Of a stretch of DNA of 11,263 nucleotides, positions 1 to 5,978 are shown piece by piece. Below the pieces are notes generated by a model that was given only the letters and a program-made list of their open reading frames with translations, was not told the DNA's origin and searched no databases. Position numbers and translations under genes: made by a program. The stretch is from assembly GCA_023410875.1 (NCBI GenBank), contig JAEYPH010000085.1, positions 1 through 11,263 of the forward strand, in the 5' to 3' direction. Numbering within the stretch: position 1 is the stretch's first letter; each line of letters begins with the position of its first letter. This DNA is from Bacillota bacterium. GTDB taxonomy: Bacteria > Bacillota > Clostridia > Christensenellales > UMGS416.

Positions 1-15
1 CGGAAAATGCCGCGG

Positions 16-226
16 CTTTCGCCGACGACGCTGTTGCGTCGTCGGCGATTCAGACGACTTGTCATAGCCACTGCTCATCGCCCGCCGCACAGGTCGCCGG
101 GCGATATCTTTACTTTTTATTCTCATATTTTGTTTCTAGTAACCTTATTTCGCCTGTAGGTGGGTTCTTTTGCCTACCTCGTAATTGTTATTCGTTTCCT
201 TCCGTCGGGTAAACCGCCGTCAGGAT
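16..226 (-). repeat. Structured intergenic element, copy 1 (candidate non-coding RNA)
   Basis: This stretch matches 6737-6940 in the same order and orientation. On the minus strand the shared blocks are: a hairpin near 203-219; GGAAGGAAAC; a block ending AGGCGAAA; a hairpin with 8-bp stem ATCGCCCG/CGGGCGAT (77-84 with 98-105) around an identical 13-nt loop; a 20-nt spacer of conserved length but different sequence; CGTCTGAATCGCC; and a terminal hairpin of 13 perfect pairs (19-31 with 36-48). Spacers differ and carry small indels (42 versus 38 nt, 38 versus 37 nt), which fits RNA rather than protein coding. A TATGAT-like -10 box lies just upstream on the minus strand (about 225-230), but I see no good -35. 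Read this way, the element would lead into a gene left of the window. It could instead be a dispersed DNA repeat. I do not recognise the family. Confidence 0.6.
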
Positions 227-356
227 CATATAACTCTTCTCATGCAAGGGCCTTCGGAGAGGCTGCTGGCAGGAACCCGGCTGATGGCGTCGAATCACAA
301 CCGCATCAGGAGCGGGTCAATCCGCCCTGCACATGAGTAAGGTCGTGCTGCTGTAA
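227..356 (+). promoter_or_regulatory. Folded leader upstream of the radical SAM gene
   Basis: This gene-poor stretch can form consecutive short hairpins: GCCT/AGGC (250-253 with 260-263), CTGATG/CATCAG (281-286 with 304-309) and GCGG/CCGC (312-315 with 322-325, extendable by AGG/CCT around a bulged A, in competition with the previous stem). No clear sigma-A promoter and no T-run terminator is visible. It may be the 5' leader of the downstream gene. It does not match a riboswitch consensus I know. Confidence 0.25.
242..340 (+). CDS. Possible small upstream ORF (32 codons), function unknown
   Basis: An ATG at 242 opens 32 codons ending at TAA 338-340. The peptide begins MQGPSERLLAG and ends SIRPAHE. 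There is no good Shine-Dalgarno sequence before it. Its stop overlaps a second start (ATG at 333) that opens a seven-codon frame, MSKVVLL, whose TAA (354-356) directly abuts the GTG start of the radical SAM gene at 357. The nested arrangement suggests possible translational coupling, and GC at third positions is high. The peptide resembles nothing I know and could be chance in a GC-rich leader. A peptide substrate for the adjacent radical SAM enzyme is imaginable but unsupported. Confidence 0.2.
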   Translation: MQGPSERLLAGTRLMASNHNRIRSGSIRPAHE

Positions 357-1184
357 GTGTTCAACAAGGCATACATCGAGATCACCAACGTTTGCAACCT
401 CTCCTGTCCCTTTTGCCCCGGCACCGCCCGCGCGCCCCGCTTCCTGTCGGAAGCAGAGTTTGGGCGGGTGCTGTCGCAGCTCCAGGGGCGGGCGAGGCAG
501 CTCTATTTCCACGTGATGGGCGAGCCGCTGCTGCACCCGGCATTGGGTGAGTTGTTGCGCATGGCGGGGGAGGCCGGCTTCCCGGTGAACCTGACGACCA
601 ACGGCCGCCTGCTGGCCCTGCGGTTGCCGGTGCTCATCGCCAGCCCCGCGCTGCGCCAGATCAACCTGTCGCTGCACAGCGATATGAGCCCGGACGACCG
701 CTGGATTACTGAAGCGCTCCAAGCCGTGGCGGCGCTGCGGGCGACCCGGCCGCTGCTCGTAAGCCTGCGGCTGTGGAATCTGCGGGAGGACGCTGCGGCC
801 AACGCCGAGCGCATCGGGCGCATTGCCGCGTTCTTCGGCGCGCCGACACCGCTGCAGCGGGATCGGAACGGATATAAATTGGGTGAAGGCATCTGGGTAA
901 ATGAAGGTGAAACCTTCGACTGGCCCTCATTGGGTGCCATAGAAAGCGGTGAAACCGCCTTTTGCCGGGCGCTGCGCGACCAGGTGGCCATCCTGAGCGA
1001 CGGCACGGTGACGGCCTGCTGCCTGGACGCCGAGGGCGCTTTGGCGCTGGGCAACATATTAGAGCAGCCGCTGGACGAGATATTGAGCAGCCCGCGGGCG
1101 CGGGCGATTTACGAAGGATTCTCGCAGAGGCGGGCGGTGGAGCCGCTGTGCCGCAGGTGCGGGTATCGGAAAAAGTTTGACTAA
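357..1184 (+). CDS. Radical SAM protein with SPASM-like C-terminus
   Basis: This is a 275-residue radical SAM enzyme. The 4Fe-4S/SAM motif CNLSCPFC lies very near the N-terminus (Cys13, Cys17, Cys20), and HVMGEPLLHP is the glycine-rich GEP-type SAM-binding segment. The C-terminal part carries further cysteines (Cys203, Cys221/222, and CRRC at 265-268) in the manner of SPASM/twitch domains, which hold extra iron-sulfur clusters. GTG 357 is the only sensible start because an in-frame TAA lies directly before it (354-356). The nearest purine-rich stretch (AAGGT, about 339-343) is too distant to be a good ribosome site. The protein is cytoplasmic and its substrate is unknown. SPASM enzymes often modify peptides or proteins, but no obvious precursor, leader-binding domain or exporter is adjacent. 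It stands alone and converges on an amino-acid ABC operon. The family is secure; the reaction cannot be named. Confidence 0.9.
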   Translation: MFNKAYIEITNVCNLSCPFCPGTARAPRFLSEAEFGRVLSQLQGRARQLYFHVMGEPLLHPALGELLRMAGEAGFPVNLTTNGRLLALRLPVLIASPALRQINLSLHSDMSPDDRWITEALQAVAALRATRPLLVSLRLWNLREDAAANAERIGRIAAFFGAPTPLQRDRNGYKLGEGIWVNEGETFDWPSLGAIESGETAFCRALRDQVAILSDGTVTACCLDAEGALALGNILEQPLDEILSSPRARAIYEGFSQRRAVEPLCRRCGYRKKFD

Positions 1185-1191
1185 ATGAAAC

Positions 1192-1215
1192 CGGGGCCGC
1201 ATGCATGCGGCCCCG
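1192..1215. terminator. Perfect palindrome, bidirectional terminator between convergent genes
   Basis: A 24-base perfect inverted repeat (arm CGGGGCCGCATG) fills the 43-base gap between the convergent radical SAM gene and the ABC ATPase gene. On the plus strand it is followed by TGACTTTTC and on the minus strand by GGTTTCATTT. Both T-runs are short, but the very GC-rich stem and the position argue for Rho-independent termination in both directions. Confidence 0.75.
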
Positions 1216-1227
1216 TGACTTTTCAGG

Positions 1228-1971
1228 TTATTCCAACACTCGCTTCAAGAACGTCCTCGTCCTTTCCTGCTTGGGGTTGTTGAAGATGACCTCCGGCGTG
1301 TCGTCCTCCACGATGACGCCGGCGTCCATGAACACGACGCGGTTGGCGACTTCCTTGGCAAACATCATCTCGTGGGTCACAACCAGCATCGTAAGACCCG
1401 TCTTGGCCAGCTCACGCATGACTTTCAGCACCTCGCCGACCATCTCCGGGTCCAGGGCGCTGGTGGGCTCGTCGAAGAGCAAAGCGTCGGGCTCCATGGA
1501 CAGCGCCCTGGCGATGGCCACGCGCTGCTTCTGCCCGCCGGAAATCTGGTGGGGCTTGGCATGGATGAACTGCGCCATGCCCACGAGCTCCAGATACTTC
1601 ATCGCCGTCTCCCGCGCCTGCTCCTTGCTGCGCTTGAGCACGCGCACTTGGCCGGCCATGCAGTTGCCCAGCACGGTCATGTTGTTGAAAAGGTTGAACT
1701 GCTGGAACACCATGCCCAGCTTGGTGCGGTAGACATTGACGGGCATGTGGCTGCCCAGTATGTTCTGCCCGCGGTACAGTATTTCGCCGCCGCTGGGCAT
1801 CTCCAGCAGGTTGATGCAGCGCAGCAGCGTGCTCTTGCCCGAGCCCGACGCGCCGATGATGCACACGACCTCCCCGCGGCTCACCGAAAAGTCGATGTCC
1901 CGCAGCACCTGGGTCGCGCCGAAGGTCTTGCTCAGGTGGCGCACCTCGATGATCTTTTCCCTGTCAGCCAA
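1228..1971 (-). CDS. Polar amino-acid ABC transporter, ATP-binding subunit
   Basis: This 247-residue ATPase belongs to the GlnQ/HisP-type family that drives uptake of polar amino acids. Walker A is GASGSGKST (residues 40-48), Phe17 sits at the A-loop position, and the Q-loop lies in VFQQFNLF. The signature reads ISGGQKQR (Leu is commoner than Ile at its first position), Walker B is ALLFDEP followed by TSALDPE, and the switch histidine is in VVTHEM. I chose the TTG at 1971 as the start: GGGGAGG precedes it by eight bases, and the protein then begins ADREKIIEV, as usual for the family. A longer frame from ATG 2025 would add an arginine-rich tail and overlap the permease gene by 62 bases. With the TTG start the overlap is eight bases, which fits translational coupling. 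It is the last gene of the operon and is followed by the palindromic terminator. Confidence 0.92.
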   Translation of the reverse strand: MADREKIIEVRHLSKTFGATQVLRDIDFSVSRGEVVCIIGASGSGKSTLLRCINLLEMPSGGEILYRGQNILGSHMPVNVYRTKLGMVFQQFNLFNNMTVLGNCMAGQVRVLKRSKEQARETAMKYLELVGMAQFIHAKPHQISGGQKQRVAIARALSMEPDALLFDEPTSALDPEMVGEVLKVMRELAKTGLTMLVVTHEMMFAKEVANRVVFMDAGVIVEDDTPEVIFNNPKQERTRTFLKRVLE

Positions 1972-2773
1972 TGCCGCCACCTCCCCGGATGCGAAGCTCG
2001 GAATCCACCGTCGTCTGCGAGCCATGGATCGTGAAGTTCTTGGGGCCTTCCAGTTTGCGCTCGATCAGCCGCAGCAGCCGCGTCACCGCGAACGTGCACA
2101 CGAAATAGATGCCGCACGTGATCAGGAACACCTCAAAATACCGGTAATAGGTGCCGGCTACGGACCTGGACGCGAAGAACAGCTCCACAACGCTGATGAC
2201 GTTGAGCACCGAGGAATCCTTGATGTTGATGACGAACTCGTTGCCCAGCGCCGGCAGTATGGAGCGCAGCGCTTGGGGCAGCACCACATGCAGCATCGTC
2301 TGCGTGTGGGTCATGCCCACGGTGTGGGCAGCCTCGAACTGGCCCTTGTCCACGGCCAGTATGCCGCCGCGCACGATCTCGGCCAGGTAGGCGCCGGTGT
2401 TGATGGAGATGATCAGGATGCCCGCCGGAATCACCGGCAGGAACACGCCGGGGAACAGCATCGGTATGCCATAGAAGATAAGTATGGCCTGCACCATCAT
2501 CGGTGTGCCGCGGAACACCTCGATGTAAGTGACCAGCAGGAAGGTGACGACCTTGCGCACAGCCTTCCTGACCCAGCCTTCGTCGTGTCTTTCGGGGATC
2601 GTGCGGATCATGCCGATGACCAGGCCGATCAAAAAGCCCAGTATCGTGCCGGTCAGCGCGATCAGCATCGTGTTGCCGGTGCCAAATAGGAACTGCTGCC
2701 AGTTGTTCTGCAGGAAATAGCCAACCCATTCAAAGAAGGTTCGGTCGGCCGCCACCGCGCTCAGCAAGACCAT
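1964..2773 (-). CDS. Polar amino-acid ABC transporter, permease subunit
   Basis: This 269-residue inner-membrane permease is of the HisM/GlnP type. Several hydrophobic segments follow a short N-terminus, beginning with the helix around GNTMLIALTGTILGFLIGL. Family markers are FRGTPMMVQ and the EAA loop (EAAHTVGMTHTQTMLHVVLPQ) that contacts the ATPase, followed by KDSSVL. The C-terminus is an unusual hydrophilic, glycine-ending tail (ELRIRGGGGIG), whose codons also supply the ribosome site of the ATPase gene. The start at ATG 2773 is supported by AGGAG eight bases upstream. It lies 91 bases after the binding-protein gene, with a strong stem-loop between them. Only one permease gene is present, so the channel is expected to be a homodimer. 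Confidence 0.92.
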   Translation of the reverse strand: MVLLSAVAADRTFFEWVGYFLQNNWQQFLFGTGNTMLIALTGTILGFLIGLVIGMIRTIPERHDEGWVRKAVRKVVTFLLVTYIEVFRGTPMMVQAILIFYGIPMLFPGVFLPVIPAGILIISINTGAYLAEIVRGGILAVDKGQFEAAHTVGMTHTQTMLHVVLPQALRSILPALGNEFVINIKDSSVLNVISVVELFFASRSVAGTYYRYFEVFLITCGIYFVCTFAVTRLLRLIERKLEGPKNFTIHGSQTTVDSELRIRGGGGIG

Positions 2774-2793
2774 GGTTCACGCTCCTGACAAGG

Positions 2794-2829
2794 ATACGCG
2801 GGCCGATTGGTTCAACCGGTCCCGCGTAT
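2794..2829 (-). other. Intercistronic stem-loop after the amino-acid binding-protein gene
   Basis: ATACGCGGG (2794-2802) pairs perfectly with CCCGCGTAT (2821-2829), and the enclosed bases can pair further (GGTT/AACC). On the minus strand no T-run follows, so it is unlikely to be a full terminator. Such stems between binding-protein and permease genes are known to protect the upstream message from 3' decay and so raise binding-protein levels. Confidence 0.65.
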
Positions 2830-2864
2830 GAATTGTTTGAGTTCTTGAGGAATGTTGTCTGAGG

Positions 2865-3692
2865 TCAGTCGGCGGCGGGCTGGTTCTTCACGGCGTTCTG
2901 CATGATCTGATCTCTTTGCTCCTCGGAGATGCCCGCGAGGATCTTGTTGATCTTTTCAGCCAGATCGCCGGAACCCTTCTTCAGGCCCACGGACACGGAC
3001 TTCTGATCCGGGGTGGCCTCGAAGCCCTTGCCGTCGGCAAAGAAGATCATTTTGAAATTGGGGTTGGTAAGCTGCGCCGAGATGCCTTCCGGCGTTTCGG
3101 ACACATAGCCGTCGATGCTGCCCGAGTCCAGCGCCACACGCATGGTCGGGAAGTCCTGGCTGGCGGTCTGCTTCTGCACGCCGGGAATCTGGTCGATCAG
3201 GTCATAGTGCAGCGTGTCCAACTGAGCGGTGATCTTGGCGTCGGCAAAATCTGCCAAGCTGGTGGCGCCGGCGTATTTGCTGTCGGCCTTCACGATGATG
3301 ACAAGATCATAATTGTAGTAGGGCTCGGAGAAATCCAGCGTCTGCTTGCGCTCGTCGGTGGCGGACATGCCGGCGATGATGGCGTCGATGGTGCCGCTCT
3401 GCACGGCGGGGGTCAGGCCATCCCACACGGTCTTTACGATGATAAGCTTCTTGCCCAGGCCTTCGGCGATCTTTTTGGCGATCTCCACATCGTAGCCGCC
3501 GGCAAATTCGTTGGAGCCGGAAATCGGCGCGGCGCCGTTGGCGTCGGTGCTCTGGGTCCAGTTGTAGGGTGCGTAAGCGCACTCCAAACCAACCTTGAAC
3601 TCATTGGAACCGGGCTTGGCGCACGATGAAAACACCAGAGCGCAACCGAGTAACAATACGGCAGCCGTAGCAAGTGCAAGAATCCGTTTCAT
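2865..3692 (-). CDS. Amino-acid ABC transporter substrate-binding lipoprotein
   Basis: This 275-residue family-3 periplasmic-type binding protein would be anchored to the outer face of the membrane as a lipoprotein. The N-terminus has a basic start (MKR), a hydrophobic stretch and a lipobox VFSSC with Cys24 as the lipidation site. The mature part shows family features: GYDVEIAKKIAEGLGK, the WDGLTPAVQSGTIDAIIAGMS segment, and DERKQTLDFSEPYY, whose Arg normally binds the ligand carboxylate. I chose ATG 3692 because it follows GAGGGAGAG and gives a proper signal peptide. An ATG 20 codons upstream would bury the signal peptide. It is the first gene of the operon, with its own promoter at 3724-3752. 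The ligand cannot be read from the sequence; a polar amino acid or cystine is likely from the family. Confidence 0.92.
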   Translation of the reverse strand: MKRILALATAAVLLLGCALVFSSCAKPGSNEFKVGLECAYAPYNWTQSTDANGAAPISGSNEFAGGYDVEIAKKIAEGLGKKLIIVKTVWDGLTPAVQSGTIDAIIAGMSATDERKQTLDFSEPYYNYDLVIIVKADSKYAGATSLADFADAKITAQLDTLHYDLIDQIPGVQKQTASQDFPTMRVALDSGSIDGYVSETPEGISAQLTNPNFKMIFFADGKGFEATPDQKSVSVGLKKGSGDLAEKINKILAGISEEQRDQIMQNAVKNQPAAD

Positions 3693-3716
3693 TTCAATCT
3701 CTCCCTCGCTGTTCTC

Positions 3717-3730
3717 TGATGGTACGATAG
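3717..3730. repeat. 14-bp direct repeat TGATGGTACGATAG, copy A
   Basis: Identical to 3840-3853 in the same divergent region, 123 bp away. Read on the minus strand it contains the TATCGT -10 box of the transporter promoter. Confidence 0.6.
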
Positions 3731-3752
3731 CAGATGAAGGTTTAATTTGCAA
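3724..3752 (-). promoter_or_regulatory. Sigma-A-type promoter of the amino-acid transporter operon
   Basis: On the minus strand TTGCAA (3752-3747) and TATCGT (3729-3724) are separated by 17 bases, close to the housekeeping consensus. Transcription would start near 3717, about 25 bases before the lipoprotein ATG. Both boxes are embedded in repeated sequence: the -35 in an inverted repeat and the -10 in a 14-bp direct repeat. Confidence 0.6.
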
Positions 3753-3777
3753 GTGAAATATGTAAATGTTGCAAATT
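3744..3777. promoter_or_regulatory. Inverted repeat over the -35 box, operator candidate
   Basis: AATTTGCAA (3744-3752) and TTGCAAATT (3769-3777) are perfect inverted 9-mers 16 bases apart. The left arm contains the -35 hexamer of the transporter promoter, so a dimeric regulator bound here would block or modulate RNA polymerase. The regulator is unknown. Confidence 0.45.
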
Positions 3778-3822
3778 GATAATCATAAATTCTGCTGCAT
3801 AAGGCACTGCGCGCAGACGGTC

Positions 3823-3851
3823 TGGACGAGGGAAACGTGTGATGGTACGAT
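3823..3851 (+). promoter_or_regulatory. Extended -10 promoter of the ArsC-like gene
   Basis: TACGAT (3846-3851) is preceded by TG one base upstream (3843-3844), forming an extended -10. TGGACG (3823-3828) lies 17 bases before it as a weak -35. Transcription would start near 3858, leaving a very short leader before ATG 3875. Confidence 0.45.
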
Positions 3852-3853
3852 AG
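3840..3853. repeat. 14-bp direct repeat TGATGGTACGATAG, copy B
   Basis: Identical to 3717-3730. Here the plus strand supplies an extended -10 (TGGTACGAT) just ahead of the ArsC-like gene. Confidence 0.6.
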
Positions 3854-3874
3854 AAGCAAAGGTGGGAGAGGACC

Positions 3875-4213
3875 ATGAACATACAGATTTTCGGCAAGAC
3901 CAAATGTTTTGATACCCAGAAGGCCCAGCGCTTCTTCAAGGAGCGCGGCATCAAGGTGCAATACATCGACATCCTGCGTTTTGGATTGAGCAAGGGAGAG
4001 CTGCAGAGCGTGCGCGCCGCCGTGGGGCTGGAGGCGTTGATCGATTCCACCGCGAAGGAATATGCGGCGCTGGGCCTGGACCGCATCAAGGGCGCACAGA
4101 TGCGCGAGGAGATCCTGCAGCAGAACCCCAAGCTTTATGCGACGCCCATCGTGCGAAACGGCAAGCAAGCCACAGTCGGTTTTCAGCCGGACGTATGGAA
4201 GACCTGGGAATAA
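3875..4213 (+). CDS. ArsC/Spx-family thioredoxin-fold protein
   Basis: This 112-residue cytoplasmic protein belongs to the arsenate reductase/Spx/YffB-like family. It opens with a beta strand, MNIQIFGKTKC, then Cys11 in the context KCFDTQKAQRFFKERGI. This fits the ArsC active-site turn with a single cysteine and not the CxxC of Spx. The C-terminal part has ATPIVRNGKQATVGFQPDVW, the usual conserved proline and glycine-phenylalanine segment. Length is normal for the family. ATG 3875 follows GGGAG by six bases. No ars genes (arsR, arsB, acr3) are nearby, so a role in arsenic resistance is not indicated. A glutathione- or thiol-linked reductase or a regulator are alternatives. It diverges from the amino-acid transporter operon and converges on the kinase gene, with 16 bases between the two stops. 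Confidence 0.85.
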   Translation: MNIQIFGKTKCFDTQKAQRFFKERGIKVQYIDILRFGLSKGELQSVRAAVGLEALIDSTAKEYAALGLDRIKGAQMREEILQQNPKLYATPIVRNGKQATVGFQPDVWKTWE

Positions 4214-4229
4214 ATGAAAACTGTGCAGC

Positions 4230-5978
4230 CTATCGTTTATCCCTGCGCAAAGCTTGAGGCAACTCGATGATGAACTCGCTACCGTGACCGGGTTCGCTGA
4301 TCAGGCGGATGTTACCTTTGTAGAGATCCGCGATGTGCTTGGTGATAGATAGGCCCAGGCCGGTGCCGCCCATGCTGCGGCTGCGGCCCTTGTCCACACG
4401 GTAGAACCGCTCGAAGATGCGGGATACATGCTCCTGGGAGATGCCGATGCCGGTGTCCTTCACGCGGATGCGCACCAGGCCCGCGCTGCGTTCCGCGGAG
4501 ATCACAACCGAGCCGCCGTCCACGTTGTATTTCACGGCGTTGTCGGCCAGATTCAACAGAAGCTGCTTGATGCGGTCGGGGTTGGCGTCCAGATGGATGT
4601 CCTCGCCGATGTCGCAGGTTACGCTGATGTTGCGGGCCGCCGCGCTGAACTGCAGCATTTCGGCCACGCTCACGGCCACGTCGCGCAGGCGGAAGCGGCG
4701 GATGCCGGTGTCCTGGGCGTTGTTCTCGATCTCCGACAGCAGCAGCAGGTCGCCGATCAGGTTGCTCAGGCGTTCGGCCTCTATCTCGATGATCTGCAGG
4801 AATTTGACCGAGAGCTCGGGGCTGTTCACGGCGCCGCTCTGCAGCGTCTCCACATAGCCGCGGATGCTGGTGAGCGGCGTGCGCAGCTCGTGGGTCACGT
4901 TGGCCACGAAATCCCTGCGGATGTGCTCCAGCTTGCGCAGCTGTGTCACATCCACCAGCAACAGCAGGCAGCCCGGCGCGCCCTGCATGGGCGATGCCGT
5001 GGCCTGCAGCAGCTGCGGGTTTTGGCCGGGGATCGTGATTTCCGCGGAGCCGGGCTTGCCCTCGCGGATGCATTCGGCGGCCAGATCCTTCAGCGCCTTG
5101 ATGTGCAGCACCTGGGATGCGTCGCAGCCGATGAGGCCATCGCAGGACTCCACGCCCAGCATGCGCGCCGCGGCAGCATTGATAAACAGCAGCCTGGCTT
5201 GGCCATCCAGCGCCACAAGGCCTTCGGTGATGGAGCTGAGCACCGTGGTAAGCTGATTGTTGCCGTCGCGCAGAGCGCTCACATGGGCATCCAGATCGCG
5301 GGATAGGGAAGTGAGCCCCTGGGCCAGCGCGGCGAATTCCGGTTCATGTAGCTGCGGAGCTGCCGCCTTGTAGTTGCCCTGGGCGATCTGCTCGGTCATG
5401 GCTCGCAGCGCGTCCAGCGGGCGGGCCTGCCAGTGCGAGGAATAATAGGCCAGGATGGCCGCCACCGCCAGAGACAGCAGCACGCCGCCGGCGAAGAACG
5501 CCGCCAGCAGCCGGTAGAATTGCTGTACGGCCACCATGGGCGTGGACAGTCTCAGTACATAGCCGGTGTCCCGATCAAACAGCGCCACATAAAGCAAATT
5601 GGTCTTCAGCGTGCTGGAATAACGGACATCATGACTGGTGCCGTCACGCAGCGCCTGGGCGATCTCCGGGCGCTTCAGGTGGTTTTCCATCGTGTGCCAG
5701 TCCGCCGAGGAATCACCCAGAACAGTGCCTTCCAGATCCACGATGGTCACGCGAACATCCCTGCCCTGGCTCTGCAGAGCCTGGGTGCTCTGGTGGGCAA
5801 AGGCATCCAGGTCGCTCTGGGACGGCAGCTGCGCGGCCAGCAGCGCCGCTTCTCCGCTCAAGTCCTGCACCAGATCGCTGCGATACCACGCCGTGGCGGC
5901 GGCGGCGCTCAAAGACCCGAACAGGGTGAGCACCGCCGCCGCCAGCAGCAGCGTATACAAGAACATTTTGCGCTTCAC
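4230..5978 (-). CDS. phoR: PhoR-type sensor histidine kinase
   Basis: This 582-residue membrane histidine kinase is the likely sensor for phosphate limitation, acting on the response regulator encoded just upstream. Order of parts: membrane helix at about 5-29, an extracytoplasmic domain of about 125 residues, a second helix at about 155-178, a HAMP region to about 233, a PAS-like domain at about 240-345, a dimerization domain with His363 in VTHELRTPLTS, and a catalytic domain with N box (NLADNAVKY, 476-484), DTGIG (508-512), FERFY (522-526) and GGTGLGLS (537-544). The start is GTG 5978, which overlaps the regulator's TGA by four bases and has GGAGG nine bases upstream. The phosphate role is inferred from the neighbouring pst-phoU genes and from the PhoR-like architecture. 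PhoR kinases are known to respond to Pst through PhoU, not through the external domain alone. Confidence 0.85.
   Translation of the reverse strand: MKRKMFLYTLLLAAAVLTLFGSLSAAAATAWYRSDLVQDLSGEAALLAAQLPSQSDLDAFAHQSTQALQSQGRDVRVTIVDLEGTVLGDSSADWHTMENHLKRPEIAQALRDGTSHDVRYSSTLKTNLLYVALFDRDTGYVLRLSTPMVAVQQFYRLLAAFFAGGVLLSLAVAAILAYYSSHWQARPLDALRAMTEQIAQGNYKAAAPQLHEPEFAALAQGLTSLSRDLDAHVSALRDGNNQLTTVLSSITEGLVALDGQARLLFINAAAARMLGVESCDGLIGCDASQVLHIKALKDLAAECIREGKPGSAEITIPGQNPQLLQATASPMQGAPGCLLLLVDVTQLRKLEHIRRDFVANVTHELRTPLTSIRGYVETLQSGAVNSPELSVKFLQIIEIEAERLSNLIGDLLLLSEIENNAQDTGIRRFRLRDVAVSVAEMLQFSAAARNISVTCDIGEDIHLDANPDRIKQLLLNLADNAVKYNVDGGSVVISAERSAGLVRIRVKDTGIGISQEHVSRIFERFYRVDKGRSRSMGGTGLGLSITKHIADLYKGNIRLISEPGHGSEFIIELPQALRRDKR

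Noticed and set aside
16..226. CRISPR, tRNA, SRP RNA, RNase P or common riboswitch (cobalamin, TPP, FMN, GEMM) in the element
   Set aside because: I found none of the diagnostic core motifs of these classes, and there are only two copies far apart.
1192..1215. Palindrome as a regulator site or recombination site
   Set aside because: Its place in a 43-base gap between convergent genes, with short T-runs on both sides, is best explained as a shared terminator.
1228..2025. Longer ATPase start at ATG 2025
   Set aside because: It adds an arginine-rich segment unlike the family and a 62-base overlap with the permease gene. The TTG at 1971 has a well-spaced GGGGAGG.
2865..3752. Longer start for the amino-acid binding protein at 3752
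   Set aside because: That start coincides with the -35 box of its own promoter and would precede the signal peptide by 20 residues.
3875..4213. Arsenic-resistance arsenate reductase
   Set aside because: The fold family fits, but no other ars genes are nearby and family members have varied roles, so no arsC symbol is given.
4428..5306. Long open frames antisense to the histidine kinase, permease and other genes
   Set aside because: These are shadows of GC-rich genes: composition is biased to H, Q, R and A, they have no ribosome sites, and the opposite strand carries clear conserved domains.
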